Source: Aestuariimicrobium kwangyangense DSM 21549
GTDB lineage: Bacteria > Actinomycetota > Actinomycetes > Propionibacteriales > Propionibacteriaceae
Direction of reading: 5' to 3'
Length of the DNA: 64,000 nt
NCBI RefSeq assembly: GCF_000421525.1
Contig: NZ_ATXE01000002.1
Span: forward strand, 620,001-684,000
The notes under the pieces are model-generated. The model saw only the letters and a program-made list of their open reading frames with translations. It ran no database searches and was not told the origin of the DNA. Position 1 is the first letter of the stretch. Each line of letters starts with the position of its first letter. The position numbers and the translations under genes were made by a program. This document shows, in pieces, positions 45,911 through 55,297 of the stretch.

Positions 45911-47785
45911 TCAGTCGAGCGCGCCCATCCCCGACTGCTGCAACTGCTTGCGGGTGGCCTCCAGTTCGAGCAACCGCGAGAACATCTGGTTGTAGGCCGA
46001 GGTGTTCTCGACCGGGTTGGTGCGCTGCAACTTCGACTTGAGGTTGCGCAGGTCATGGGTCACCCGCAGCAACTTCAACCGGTCGGCATATGCCGTGGCG
46101 TAGGCCTCGTCGGGCTCCCGCAGCAGCGGCTCCACCATCAGTCCCGTGAACAGTTGGCGCACCACCTCGTCCTGGATGGACTCGAGCACTCGCTCCGACC
46201 ACTCGGGACCGGTGTAGACGACCGCTGCCAGCGCCTCGAAGACTGCCCGGTAGGCGGGGTGGGAGAAGTCGTCGCTGCTGACCCCGTTCCATTCCGCATC
46301 GAACAGCAGGGGGTACTGCAGCATCAGCTTGCAGGTGCCCCGTTCCACGGCCGTCGCCCGGTCACGTGGGTCGGGCAGGGGAACAGATGACAGCAGCGCC
46401 GGCTCGTCCGTCGTCGGGCTCGGAGCACTCGGACGAAGCACCCGATCGGGGGGAAGGCCTCGCTTGCCGACCCGCTGGACCTCGGCACGCACCTCGTCCA
46501 CGTCCATGCCGAGCATGCTCGCCAACTCGCGCACATAGCCGGAGACCAGACTCGAGTCGCGGATGGACGACACCAGGGGCGCGGCCTGACGCAGGGCGGC
46601 CAGGCGTCCGTCGGCCCGGTCGAGGTCATGTCCCGACAAGGCATTGCGCATCACGAACGTGTACAGCGGCACTCGCCTGGCCACCAGTTCACGCACGGCC
46701 GCCTCACCGTGCTGCAGACGCAGGTCACAGGGGTCGAGACCGTTGGGCTCGACTGCCACGTAGGTCTGGGTGATGAAGTTCTGGTCACCACTGAACACCT
46801 TGAGCGCGGCCCGCTGACCGGCCTCGTCCCCGTCGAAGGTGAAGACCACCTCGCCGTTGAACGCGTCGTGGTTGCCCATCAGCCGGGTCAGCAGGCGGGC
46901 ATGGTCGTCACCGAAGGCGGTACCACACGAGGCGACCGCCGTGTCGACCCCCGACAGGTGGGCGGCCATCACGTCGGTGTAGCCCTCGACGACCACCGCC
47001 TGGGACTTCTTCCCGATCTGCTGTCGGGCCAGGTCGAGCCCGTAGAGCACCTGCGACTTCTTGTACACCGGGGTTTCGGGGGTGTTGAGGTACTTCGCCG
47101 GCATGCGGTCGTCGTCGAAGATGCGGCGCGCCCCGAAACCCAGCGTGGACGATCCCGAGTCCCGGATCGGCCACAGCACCCGCCCCTGGAAGAAGTCGTA
47201 CCCCGCCTCGCGCACCAGTCCGGCCGCCACCAGGACGTCGTCGGCGAATCCCGCCCGGTTCAGGTGGTGGCGCAGGTCACGGCCACCCCGAGGGGCGTAC
47301 CCGACGCCGAAACGCTCGGCGTCGGTGCGCGCGAAGCCGCGCTGGTCGATGAACTGGCGAGCGGCCAACGCATCGGTGGTGAGCAGTTGCTTGGCGTAGA
47401 ACTCCGCAGCGGCCGCGTTGGCCTCGAGGATCCTCACCCGGGTGCCGGGTTGGGTGCGCGCACCACCGCCGCGTCCGTCCTCCTCGATGCGCAACTGCAC
47501 CCCCACTCGGTCGGCAAGCTGCTGCACGGCCTCGGCGAACGACAGGTTGCTGATCTTCTGCACGAAACTGATGACGTCGCCGCCCTCACCGCAGCCGAAG
47601 CAGTGGTAGAAGCCACGGCTCGGGGTGACGTGGAAGCTCGGTGTGCGTTCGTCGTGGAAGGGGCACAGGCCTTTCAGCGAACCGCCACCGGCCTTGCGCA
47701 GGGACACGTACGAACCGACCACGTCGTCGATTCGGGCGCGTTCGCGGACGAGAGCGATGTCTTCGTCGTTGATGCGGCCGGCCAT
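45911..47785 (-). CDS. dnaG: DNA primase
   Basis: 624 residues. N-terminal CHC2 zinc finger (Cys41, His44, Cys62, Cys65 in LCPFHDERT and YHCFGCGEGG), then a TOPRIM core with VVEGYTDVMA and FTFDGDEAGQRA, and a C-terminal helicase-binding region. Makes RNA primers for replication. ATG at 47785 starts the family's MAGRINDEDI; the open frame upstream is unrelated. Normal length, no defects. Confidence 0.97.
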   Translation of the reverse strand: MAGRINDEDIALVRERARIDDVVGSYVSLRKAGGGSLKGLCPFHDERTPSFHVTPSRGFYHCFGCGEGGDVISFVQKISNLSFAEAVQQLADRVGVQLRIEEDGRGGGARTQPGTRVRILEANAAAAEFYAKQLLTTDALAARQFIDQRGFARTDAERFGVGYAPRGGRDLRHHLNRAGFADDVLVAAGLVREAGYDFFQGRVLWPIRDSGSSTLGFGARRIFDDDRMPAKYLNTPETPVYKKSQVLYGLDLARQQIGKKSQAVVVEGYTDVMAAHLSGVDTAVASCGTAFGDDHARLLTRLMGNHDAFNGEVVFTFDGDEAGQRAALKVFSGDQNFITQTYVAVEPNGLDPCDLRLQHGEAAVRELVARRVPLYTFVMRNALSGHDLDRADGRLAALRQAAPLVSSIRDSSLVSGYVRELASMLGMDVDEVRAEVQRVGKRGLPPDRVLRPSAPSPTTDEPALLSSVPLPDPRDRATAVERGTCKLMLQYPLLFDAEWNGVSSDDFSHPAYRAVFEALAAVVYTGPEWSERVLESIQDEVVRQLFTGLMVEPLLREPDEAYATAYADRLKLLRVTHDLRNLKSKLQRTNPVENTSAYNQMFSRLLELEATRKQLQQSGMGALD

Positions 47786-47828
47786 GGCGCACATGTTAGC
47801 CGCGCCCGCGTGGCGTAGGTTCACGGGT

Positions 47829-48587
47829 GTGACCGTCGAACCCTCCTGGCAACTCGCCGTTGCCCTGGTGGTCCTGGTGGTGGTCGGGACGGTCGCGGCG
47901 ACCTGGGGGCGGTTGCCCCTACGGCGGTCCCTGCTGGTGGCCTCGGTGAGGGCGGCCCTGCAGTTGGCGGCCGTGTCGGCCATCATCGTCGGTGCCATCC
48001 AGAACACAGTCGCGGCCATCGGCTTCGTGCTGCTGATGTTCGCGATCGGCGTGCACACCACGGCGACGCGCACGGGCACCCGGCGGCGTTGGCCCTGGGT
48101 GGCCTTGGCGATGGCCTCCGGTGCCCTACCGGTGCTGCTGGTCATCTTCGGATTGCAGGTGGCACCCTTCACCGGCATCAGCATCATCCCGATCGCCGGG
48201 ATCATGGTGGGCAACATGATGAGCGTGCACACCCTCAATGGACGACGCCTGTTCGCTGCGCTGCGGGACGAGCACCGGGAGTACGAGGCGGGGCTGTCGG
48301 TGGGACTGACCCGATCCGAGGCGATCGACGAGGTCACCCATCGGCACGCCACCGAGTCGTTGGTGCCCAGTCTCGACTCCACCCGCACCACTGGTCTGGT
48401 CACCCTGCCTGGCGCCTTCATCGGGGTCATGCTCGGTGGTGGCAGTCCTGTGCAGGCGGGCGCCGCCCAGGTGCTCGTCCTGGTGGGAATCCTCGCCGGT
48501 CAGTTCGTGACCGTCACCGTCTCACACCGACTCATCCGGGCGGCCAAGCTGCTTCCCGTCGACCTGGTCGCCTCGTTGCGTCCGTGA
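47829..48587 (+). CDS. fetB: FetB/YbbM-like ABC permease (UPF0014)
   Basis: 252 residues with about seven membrane helices. Family blocks: RAALQLAAVSAIIVGAI, PIAGIMVGNMMS and the cytoplasmic coupling segment GLSVGLTRSEAIDEVTHRHA, then LPGAFIGVMLGG. E. coli FetB works with the ATPase FetA in iron export. Here no ATPase gene is adjacent, so a partner must come from elsewhere. GTG start at 47829; divergent from dnaG by 43 bases. Confidence 0.85.
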   Translation: MTVEPSWQLAVALVVLVVVGTVAATWGRLPLRRSLLVASVRAALQLAAVSAIIVGAIQNTVAAIGFVLLMFAIGVHTTATRTGTRRRWPWVALAMASGALPVLLVIFGLQVAPFTGISIIPIAGIMVGNMMSVHTLNGRRLFAALRDEHREYEAGLSVGLTRSEAIDEVTHRHATESLVPSLDSTRTTGLVTLPGAFIGVMLGGGSPVQAGAAQVLVLVGILAGQFVTVTVSHRLIRAAKLLPVDLVASLRP

Positions 48588-48590
48588 CGG

Positions 48591-49700
48591 TCAGCCGAGG
48601 CCTCGCCCGATGCCTTCGGGCAGGCGGTCCGGACCCCATCCCAGTACCAACTCGGCCTGGTCGAAGGCGAACCGGTCGGTCATGCCGCCCACGTAGGTGA
48701 CCGCGCCACGGACCGGGTCCTGCTCGGAGCGGTACTCCGCCGGCATCAGTTCGGGACGAGCCAGGTAGGCCCCCACGAGTCCGTGCAGCACCTCGACCAC
48801 GACGTGGGACTGCGCCAACGACTCGGGTCGGGTGTAGATGCGCTCATAGTTGAAGGCCCGCAGCGCCGCCAGCGCGCCAGCAGTGTCGGCATCCATCCCC
48901 ACCTGCCCGGTCTGCTGGGTGGTGGCGATGACAGCACGGATGAACCGCCCCAACTGCTGGCCACGGGTTCGTCCGACCCGTTCGGCGACCAGCCCGGGCA
49001 GGTCATCGAGGTGCACGATGCCGGCGTGCACGGCGTCCTCGAGGTCGTGGGCGCAGTAGGCGATGCGGTCGGCCCAGCTGACGATCTCGCCCTCCACGGT
49101 CATGGGAGCGGGTCTCGACCAGGAATGGTTGCGGATGCCGTCCAGGGTCTCGGCACACAGGTTGAGCCCGCTGAGGACGACATCGGCCCCCCAGGGTCCG
49201 TGGTCGTAACCCTCCGGGATGAAGGCGTCGAAGGCGTCCTCGCTCGCATGTCCGCCGGGGCCATGGCCGCAGTCATGGCCGATGGCGATCGCCTCGGTCA
49301 GCGACACGTTGGCGCCCACCCCGCGGGCGATGGAGGTGGCCACCTGGGACACCTCGAGTGCGTGTGTCAGTCGGGTCCGCTGGTGGTCGCGGGGGGCGAC
49401 GACGACCTGCGTCTTGCCCGCCAGTCGCCGGAACGCCGTCGAGTGGATGATGCGATCCCGGTCACGTTCGAAACAGGTTCGCTCGCTGTCGGGTTCCTCC
49501 TCGATGGCACGGTTTCCTGCCCCACGTGCCCGCGTCGCCCCGGGCGCCAGCAGTGCATCCTCCCGTTCCTCCCGGGCCTGACGCGTGAGGTCGCGGGCCT
49601 GCAGGTGAGCGTCCGTGTCACGGTGCGCGCGGACGACGTCGGCCCCACTGGGAGCGGGGTGGCCTGAATGGGTCGCTGCCCACGCCTGTGCTCGGGGCAT
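48591..49700 (-). CDS. dgt: HD-domain dGTP triphosphohydrolase
   Basis: 369 residues. HD metal site: RTRLTHALEVSQVA supplies His, GHDCGHGPGGHASE the HD pair, and SWADRIAYCAHDLEDAV the final Asp. Hydrolyses dGTP (or other dNTPs) to nucleoside and triphosphate. Longer upstream frame is Arg/Thr/Gly repeat-like antisense of the YGQ gene and was rejected. Neighbouring dnaG is a frequent partner in actinobacteria. Start ATG 49700 has a weak ribosome site. Confidence 0.9.
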   Translation of the reverse strand: MPRAQAWAATHSGHPAPSGADVVRAHRDTDAHLQARDLTRQAREEREDALLAPGATRARGAGNRAIEEEPDSERTCFERDRDRIIHSTAFRRLAGKTQVVVAPRDHQRTRLTHALEVSQVATSIARGVGANVSLTEAIAIGHDCGHGPGGHASEDAFDAFIPEGYDHGPWGADVVLSGLNLCAETLDGIRNHSWSRPAPMTVEGEIVSWADRIAYCAHDLEDAVHAGIVHLDDLPGLVAERVGRTRGQQLGRFIRAVIATTQQTGQVGMDADTAGALAALRAFNYERIYTRPESLAQSHVVVEVLHGLVGAYLARPELMPAEYRSEQDPVRGAVTYVGGMTDRFAFDQAELVLGWGPDRLPEGIGRGLG

Positions 49701-49804
49701 CACGACGGCATCGGGTTGTTCTGCACACACGCCAGTCAGTGTGCCAGTCGTGGGCGGGAGGGAGCGGTGGGCAATACTGATGGCACGCGACAAGGAGCCT
49801 CCCG

Positions 49805-50524
49805 ATGACCAACCAGCCCTCGGCCAACAACCCTCAACAACCGGAGCAGCAGCCATGGGGGCAGCAGCGACGGTGGGAACAGGCGCCGGGCAATGCCCAG
49901 ACGCCCTCCTGGGACCAGCAGGCTCCCCAGCAACCCTGGGGGCAGCCCTCGGCGAACCAGCCCGACCAGTAAGGGCAATCGCCTCAGTACGGGCAATCGC
50001 CTCAGTACGGCCAGCCCCCTCAGTACGGGCAGGCTCCCCAGTACGGGCAGGCTCCCCAGTACGGGCAGGCTCCCCAGTACGGGCAGGCTCCCCAGTACGG
50101 GCAAACCTCCCAGTACGGCCAGGTGCCTGCTCCTTACGGCTACGGTGCCACCCCCTACCAAGCCCAGCCCGCCGGGCCCACGCCACGGGGCAACGTGCCA
50201 CTGGTGCTGGTTGGCTCCGCCTTCGTGGTGAGTGTGCTGCTGAGCGTCTGGGGCGCCGCCGCCGCGGTCAACTACGTCACCCTCTCCAACTCCGAGGGTG
50301 ACGCCGCCGCGGCCGAGTCGAGCTATGCCCTCGAACTGGGGGGCTCGGTGCTGCTGCAGTTGGTGCCCATCGTCGTCGGGATCGTCGGTCTGGTGCTCGG
50401 CATCCGCGCCATGCGGCACCCGCAGACCAAGACCAAGGGGCTGATCGCGGTGGTGGGCGCGATCGTGGCACCGATCGTCAGCCTGGTCGTCTTCTTCGCC
50501 GGGGTGGCCGGCGCAGTCGGCTAA
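49805..50524 (+). pseudogene. YGQ-repeat membrane protein, interrupted by an in-frame stop
   Basis: Good start: AAGGAG lies before the ATG at 49805. The first 55 codons are Gln/Pro-rich. Codon 56 is TAA (49970-49972) where every later repeat unit has TAC; beyond it the same frame stays open for 183 more codons to 50524. The lost part holds a YGQxPQ repeat and two to three membrane helices (VPLVLVGSAFVVSVLLSVWG; VVGIVGLVLGI; GLIAVVGAIVAPIVSLVVFF) of DUF4190-like type. A single C-to-A change explains it. A 133-residue product from GTG 50123 is an alternative, without a ribosome site. Its end overlaps dusB by four bases. Confidence 0.8.
49970..50131 (+). repeat. 18-bp tandem repeat array coding YGQ(A/S)PQ
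   Basis: Nine in-frame units of 18 bases. Units 4 to 7 (50024-50095) are identical; the others differ at a few positions. Unit 1 begins TAA instead of TAC. Such arrays gain and lose units by slippage. Confidence 0.9.
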
Positions 50525-51687
50525 CCGCCGGAACTGTCCAGTTCGGCTTCTGCCAGGTCGAGTTCGCAGCCCGAGGTGTCGTCCAGCCAACCGGTCGGCA
50601 TGACCACCTTGTGGCGCGGGCTGCCCTGGCGGCCGCGCGGTCGTCCGAGTTCTCCCTGTGGGTAGGGAGCGTCGTGGTCGAGTTGCGCGAGCAGGCTGTC
50701 CAGTTCCTCGAAGGTCGAGATCATGGCGAGCGCATGGCGCAGTTCGCCACCCACCGGGAAGCCCTTGAAGTACCAGGCCATGTGCTTGCGCATGTCGGTC
50801 AGGCCATGCTTCTCACCCATCACCCCCGCCAGCAGTTCCGCATGCCGGCGCACGATGGCGGCGACCTCGCCCAGACGGGGCAGGGCCCGGGTGTCACGGC
50901 CGGCCATCGCGTCGGCCAGGTCGCGGAACAGCCACGGGCGACCCAGGCATCCCCGACCGATCACCACCCCGGCGCTACCGGTCTCCCGCATCATGCGCAC
51001 GGCGTCGGTGGCCTCCCAGATGTCGCCATTGCCCAGCACAGGGATCTCGACGTGCTCCACCAGCGCCCCGATGGTGCGCCAGTCGGCCTGCCCCGCGTAG
51101 GCCTGTGAAACGGTGCGCGCGTGCAACGCGATCGCGGCACAGCCGGACTGCTCGGCGATGCGGCCGGCATCGAGGTAGGTGAGGTGGTCGTCGTCGATGC
51201 CGATCCTGGTCTTCATGGTGACGGGCACGCCGAACGGGTCGGCGGCCGCGACCGTTGCCTCCAGGATCTGACGCAGCCGGTCCCGCTTCCACGGGAGCAC
51301 CCCTCCCCCGCCCTTGCGGGTGACCTTGGGCACGGGACAGCCGAAGTTGAGGTCGACGTGGTGCACGCCGTACTGCTCGCACAGGATCGTCGTGGCCTCG
51401 GCCACCATGCCCGGGTCGACCCCGTACAACTGCACCGAGCGCACCTGCTCATTGGGGGCGAAGGCCAGCATGTCCTTGGTGCGGTGGTCGCCGTACACGA
51501 GTCCCCGGCTGGTGATCATCTCGCACACATAGAGTCCCGCGCCCTGTTCCAGACAGAGCTGGCGGTAGGCCGCATTCGTGATGCCGGCCATGGGGGCCAG
51601 CACCACCGGGGTCTCGGCAACGACGGCGTCGCGCCGGCTCGGGGCGTGCAGGCGCAGGGGTGCGAACTCGGTGGTGGTGACAGTCAC
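50521..51687 (-). CDS. dusB: tRNA-dihydrouridine synthase (DusB type)
   Basis: 388 residues. FMN barrel with APMAGITNAAYR at the start, catalytic Cys in LNFGCPVPKVTRKG, and GNGDIWEATDAVRMM, VVIGRGCLGRPW downstream. Reduces uridines in the tRNA D-loop using NADPH. GTG start at 51687. The C-terminal 60 residues after the barrel are Gly/Arg/Asp-rich. It follows the DUF1697 gene by 28 bases on the same strand. Confidence 0.94.
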   Translation of the reverse strand: MTVTTTEFAPLRLHAPSRRDAVVAETPVVLAPMAGITNAAYRQLCLEQGAGLYVCEMITSRGLVYGDHRTKDMLAFAPNEQVRSVQLYGVDPGMVAEATTILCEQYGVHHVDLNFGCPVPKVTRKGGGGVLPWKRDRLRQILEATVAAADPFGVPVTMKTRIGIDDDHLTYLDAGRIAEQSGCAAIALHARTVSQAYAGQADWRTIGALVEHVEIPVLGNGDIWEATDAVRMMRETGSAGVVIGRGCLGRPWLFRDLADAMAGRDTRALPRLGEVAAIVRRHAELLAGVMGEKHGLTDMRKHMAWYFKGFPVGGELRHALAMISTFEELDSLLAQLDHDAPYPQGELGRPRGRQGSPRHKVVMPTGWLDDTSGCELDLAEAELDSSGG

Positions 51688-51715
51688 GACGGACGATCCT
51701 ACGCCGCGCGCCTCG

Positions 51716-52249
51716 TCAGCCCCATTTCTCGGCGAGTGCCCGCAGCACCCGGTCGTTGCGGTTCGTGGAGGGTCCACTGATCCGCTCGATCTTCGCGAAG
51801 TTCGTCCGCACCTGGTTGAACGGCACGTCGACCAGCAGGTGGATGGCCCGGCCGCGGACGACCAGCCTCTCCCCTGGTGTCGACATCTGCTCGATCTCGC
51901 GCGCCACCGCCGCCGGGGGCTGTCGCTTCATCACCGACACGTACGATCCGACCTTGGGCGTGAACGTGGCGGCCAGGTCGTCCACGTCGGCCACGATCCC
52001 AGCGAGTTCGGCGGTCGACAGCACGATCGTGCTCACCTCGAACCCCCGGTCGGTGAGGAAGACGGACTCAAGGGCGTCCTCCAGCTTCTCCCGCGAGCGC
52101 AGCGGTGACTCCAGACGAACATTGCCGGTCTGGATGTGGGTCTGCACCCCGGCGAACCCCGCCGCCTCAAGGGCGGCACGGAGTTCGGCCATGGGATACT
52201 TGCGCCCTCCGACGTTGACCGCCCTCAGCAGGGCGATCCACACGCCCAT
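51716..52249 (-). CDS. DUF1697 family protein
   Basis: 177 residues. Matches DUF1697: WIALLRAVNVGGRKYPMAEL, HIQTGNVRLES and the C-terminal TNRNDRVLRALAEK. Function unknown. One base separates its ATG from the alpha-galactosidase stop, so the two are transcribed together, though no functional tie is evident. Confidence 0.9.
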   Translation of the reverse strand: MGVWIALLRAVNVGGRKYPMAELRAALEAAGFAGVQTHIQTGNVRLESPLRSREKLEDALESVFLTDRGFEVSTIVLSTAELAGIVADVDDLAATFTPKVGSYVSVMKRQPPAAVAREIEQMSTPGERLVVRGRAIHLLVDVPFNQVRTNFAKIERISGPSTNRNDRVLRALAEKWG

Positions 52250-52250
52250 G

Positions 52251-54407
52251 TCAGACTCGCTCCGCGACGACGATGCGTGCTCGCTCGGGCACCCCGACGC
52301 CGGTCAGGACGCCGTGGGTGGCCAACTGTCGTCCGGTGAGAACCGTGGGCGAAACGACTGCACCACGCACCTGCGTCAGTTCGAGTTCGCTGACCCGGTA
52401 GCTGGCGTCCGGGTCGAGCCCCGGCAGCCGGATGGCACCGATGGTCCAAGTGGTCGACATCTCGAGTTGGGTGATCGAGAAGATGCCGCGGTCGGCTGTG
52501 ACCACACCGTGCACGAAGACCCCGGGCTGGGTGTCGAGCCGCACCACGGTGCCGCCGAGCAGGTGGGCACGGTTGTCCTTGTACCACTGCACCCACGCCT
52601 TCAGCGCTGCGACCTCGTCGTCCGTGGCCTGCTTCAGGTCCCACTCGATGCCCAGGTGACCGAACACTGCCGTGGCGGCACGGTAGTTGATGTCGTGGTG
52701 GCGACCCGTCGTGTGCGAGGCCCCGGAGGCGATGTGCGAACCCATCAGCTCGGGCGGCAACAATTGGGTCGTCCAGCGGAGCATCTGCTGGCGGTCGGTC
52801 GGGTCGATGTTGTCACTCACCCAGACGCGGTCGCAGTGCTGCATGACCTCGAGGTCGATGCGGGCACCACCCGAGCTGCACGACTCGATCTCGAGCCCCT
52901 GGTGGGCGGCCTTGAGCTCGTCGACGAGGCGGTAGAAGGCCAGGGTCTGCTCGTGCACCGCGGGACGGCCGTCGGGGGCGGTGCCGGCGTCGAGCAGGTC
53001 GCGGTTGTGGTCCCACTTGATGTAGCCGATCTCGTACTCGTCGAGCAGCGCCATCATCTGGTCGCGCACGTGGGCGTAGGCCTCGGGCACGGCCAGGTTG
53101 AGCACCCACTGGTTGCGTGACTCCAACGGCATGCGTCCGGGCACCTGCATCACCCACTCGGGGTGGGCCCGGGCGAGGTCGGAGTCGGGGTTGACCATCT
53201 CGGGTTCGAACCAGAGCCCGAACTGCATGCCCAGCTCGCGCACCTTGTCGATGAGGGGGTGCAGGCCCTGCGGCCAGACGTCCTGGGAGACGACCCAGTC
53301 GCCCAGCCCGGAGTGGTCGTCGCGACGGGATCCGAACCAGCCGTCGTCGAGCACGTACCGCTCGACACCCACGGCGGCCGCGCGTTCGGCCAGATCGATC
53401 AGGCGGTCGGCGTCGTGGTCGAAGTAGACGGCCTCCCACACGTTGATGGTCACCGGACGATCGGTGCCGACCGGATGCACCCGGCGCAGGAAGGCGTGGT
53501 TCTGGTGGGCGATGGCGTCGAGCCCGTGGCCGTGGCTGAAGTAGACCCACGGGCCGGCGTAGGACTGTCCGTTGGCGAGCACCATCTCACCGGGCAGCAG
53601 GATCTCACCGCCCCCGACCAGCTGCTCACCCGTGAGCACGCGCTCGGCGTAGTGCAGGTGGTTGCCCGACCAGCCCACGTGAACCCCCCAGACCTCACCC
53701 TCGGCGAACCCGAAGCCGGGCTCCCCGAGGTGCACGATGGTGGCCGCGTCGGCGCCGGTGCGTCCGTGGCGTCCTTCACGCACGTGCGCCCCGACACCGA
53801 GGGTGGTGCGCTGCGGCACGCGCTCCTTGCCCCAACGACCGGCAGTGTCGAGCACCTCGCTGGCCCGGTACGGCACGGGCAGGGCGACGTTGAGCTCGCC
53901 CACCTGGTAGCCGTCGTCGCCACCATTGGTGACCGTCGCACGCGACCGCACGAGGCCGGCATCGTCGATCTCGATCTCGATCGCCAGCTCGAGCCTCGTG
54001 CTGGCGCAACCCGCCCGCACCTGCAGCACGTGACCGGTGGCGACGGCATCGGGATCAGCCTCGGAACCGTCGAGCAGCACCTGGTTGACCACGAACTTCG
54101 GGGCCCAGTCCTTGCCCGAACGTGAACCGCTCAGTCCGGGACGGCCCGTCCAGCCCATCCACGTCTCGGGCACCAGTGCGGTGCGGTGGAAGTCGGCTGG
54201 CACGCCGTTGTTCATGCCGGAGCCGCCCAGCACGGAGTCCATGGCCTCGAACTGGTCGACCGAGAGGTCGCCGAGGGGGTCTCCCCAGTGCAGCACGGCT
54301 GGCAGGTCACCGCGACTGATCTTCAGCGCGACAACGGTCTTCTCCGAGGTGAGCAGGATGCGGTGGGTGGGCAGCGCGGAGGGCTGGGCGTGAACGTCTG
54401 TGGCCAT
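52251..54407 (-). CDS. GH36 alpha-galactosidase, long form
   Basis: 718 residues, the typical size of tetrameric bacterial GH36 enzymes (AgaA/RafA type). N-terminal beta-sandwich to about residue 320; barrel with YVLDDGWFGSRRDD (351-364), nucleophile Asp466 in YIKWDHNRD, CSSGGARIDLEV (510-521) and acid/base Asp532 in WVSDNIDP. C-terminal beta domain follows. No signal peptide. Hydrolyses raffinose-type sugars or melibiose after import. It is the second GH36 gene here; no transporter is adjacent. Confidence 0.95.
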   Translation of the reverse strand: MATDVHAQPSALPTHRILLTSEKTVVALKISRGDLPAVLHWGDPLGDLSVDQFEAMDSVLGGSGMNNGVPADFHRTALVPETWMGWTGRPGLSGSRSGKDWAPKFVVNQVLLDGSEADPDAVATGHVLQVRAGCASTRLELAIEIEIDDAGLVRSRATVTNGGDDGYQVGELNVALPVPYRASEVLDTAGRWGKERVPQRTTLGVGAHVREGRHGRTGADAATIVHLGEPGFGFAEGEVWGVHVGWSGNHLHYAERVLTGEQLVGGGEILLPGEMVLANGQSYAGPWVYFSHGHGLDAIAHQNHAFLRRVHPVGTDRPVTINVWEAVYFDHDADRLIDLAERAAAVGVERYVLDDGWFGSRRDDHSGLGDWVVSQDVWPQGLHPLIDKVRELGMQFGLWFEPEMVNPDSDLARAHPEWVMQVPGRMPLESRNQWVLNLAVPEAYAHVRDQMMALLDEYEIGYIKWDHNRDLLDAGTAPDGRPAVHEQTLAFYRLVDELKAAHQGLEIESCSSGGARIDLEVMQHCDRVWVSDNIDPTDRQQMLRWTTQLLPPELMGSHIASGASHTTGRHHDINYRAATAVFGHLGIEWDLKQATDDEVAALKAWVQWYKDNRAHLLGGTVVRLDTQPGVFVHGVVTADRGIFSITQLEMSTTWTIGAIRLPGLDPDASYRVSELELTQVRGAVVSPTVLTGRQLATHGVLTGVGVPERARIVVAERV

Positions 54408-54474
54408 GCGTCGAGCCTAGCGGTGAGCACCGACACGACACCGGCGGTGCACGCCATTCGGGCCGGGGTTCGCC

Positions 54475-54783
54475 TCAGCTGCCGCGCGGTCGGTTCTCGC
54501 CGAGGAGCTCCGGGGAGAGGTAGGCGCTGGGTTCGTCCACCGCCATCGACAGCATGGGCACAACCGTCATCTTCGACTCGTACCCCTGCAGCGCCCTCCG
54601 GTAGGAGCCGACCTCGTCCCAGACGTGCACCAGCGCCCACAGGTCGGGCTCGTCGACGTTCTGCACGAGCTCGATCGAGACGAGTCCGGGTCTGGCCTGG
54701 AGCACACCCATCGCCGCTGCGGCCTGTTCGCGGAACAGGTCCCGGCGCTCGGGAGGGACCCGGAAGCGGTTGAGCACGATCAC
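54475..54783 (-). CDS. Antibiotic biosynthesis monooxygenase (ABM) domain protein
   Basis: 102 residues. Small ferredoxin-like ABM fold: VIVLNRFRVPPERRDLF, then VSIELVQNVDEPDLWALVHVWD. Members act as heme-degrading or small quinone monooxygenases, or have no known role. Start is GTG 54783 (TTG 54792 or GTG 54777 possible). It lies 67 bases upstream of the alpha-galactosidase on the same strand. Confidence 0.8.
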   Translation of the reverse strand: MIVLNRFRVPPERRDLFREQAAAAMGVLQARPGLVSIELVQNVDEPDLWALVHVWDEVGSYRRALQGYESKMTVVPMLSMAVDEPSAYLSPELLGENRPRGS

Positions 54784-54889
54784 GGACCCCAATTTAGTCC
54801 CCCCTGTCCCGGCCGCCCTGCGAAGCCCAGCCAGCCGGCGTCAATGCCGGACTGCGGCTGCAGGCTGGGCTGATGGCACACTTGGGGCG

Positions 54890-55297
54890 ATGACCACGTC
54901 GCAGACCACCCCTCCCGTCCGCCGGACGAAGCAGCGTGCTGCCATCCGCGAACTGGTGGCCGTGACCGACGAGTTCCGGACCGCCCAGCAGGTGCACGAC
55001 GACCTCAGACTGCGTGGCGAGTCGGTGGGGTTGGCCACCGTCTACCGGGCCCTGCAGTCGATGGCCGAGTCCGGCGAGCTCGACGCCGTCCGTCAACCTG
55101 AGGGAGAGATCGCCTACCGGGCCTGCGCCGCCCGGGAGCACCACCACCACCTGATCTGCCGCACCTGCGGCAGGACCGTCGAGATCAGCGCCAGCGAGGT
55201 GGAGTCATGGGCTGATCGGGTGGCCCGCCAACACGGTTTCAGCGACGCCGGCCACGAACTGGAGCTCTACGGGCTCTGCAGCGACTGCGCCGACTGA
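54890..55297 (+). CDS. Fur-family metal-responsive repressor (Zur-like)
   Basis: 135 residues. Winged-helix half RTKQRAAIRELV to GLATVYRALQSMAE, then a metal-binding half with HHHHLICRTCG and a last CSDC. The two CxxC pairs form the structural zinc site. The His-rich stretch fits Zur or Fur; target metal is not proven. No metal transporter is adjacent; FetB is 6 kb away. Overlaps recO tail to tail by 31 bases. Confidence 0.9.
   Translation: MTTSQTTPPVRRTKQRAAIRELVAVTDEFRTAQQVHDDLRLRGESVGLATVYRALQSMAESGELDAVRQPEGEIAYRACAAREHHHHLICRTCGRTVEISASEVESWADRVARQHGFSDAGHELELYGLCSDCAD

Noticed and set aside
49970-50131. CRISPR array
   Set aside because: The units are direct 18-bp coding repeats without spacers, and no cas gene is present.
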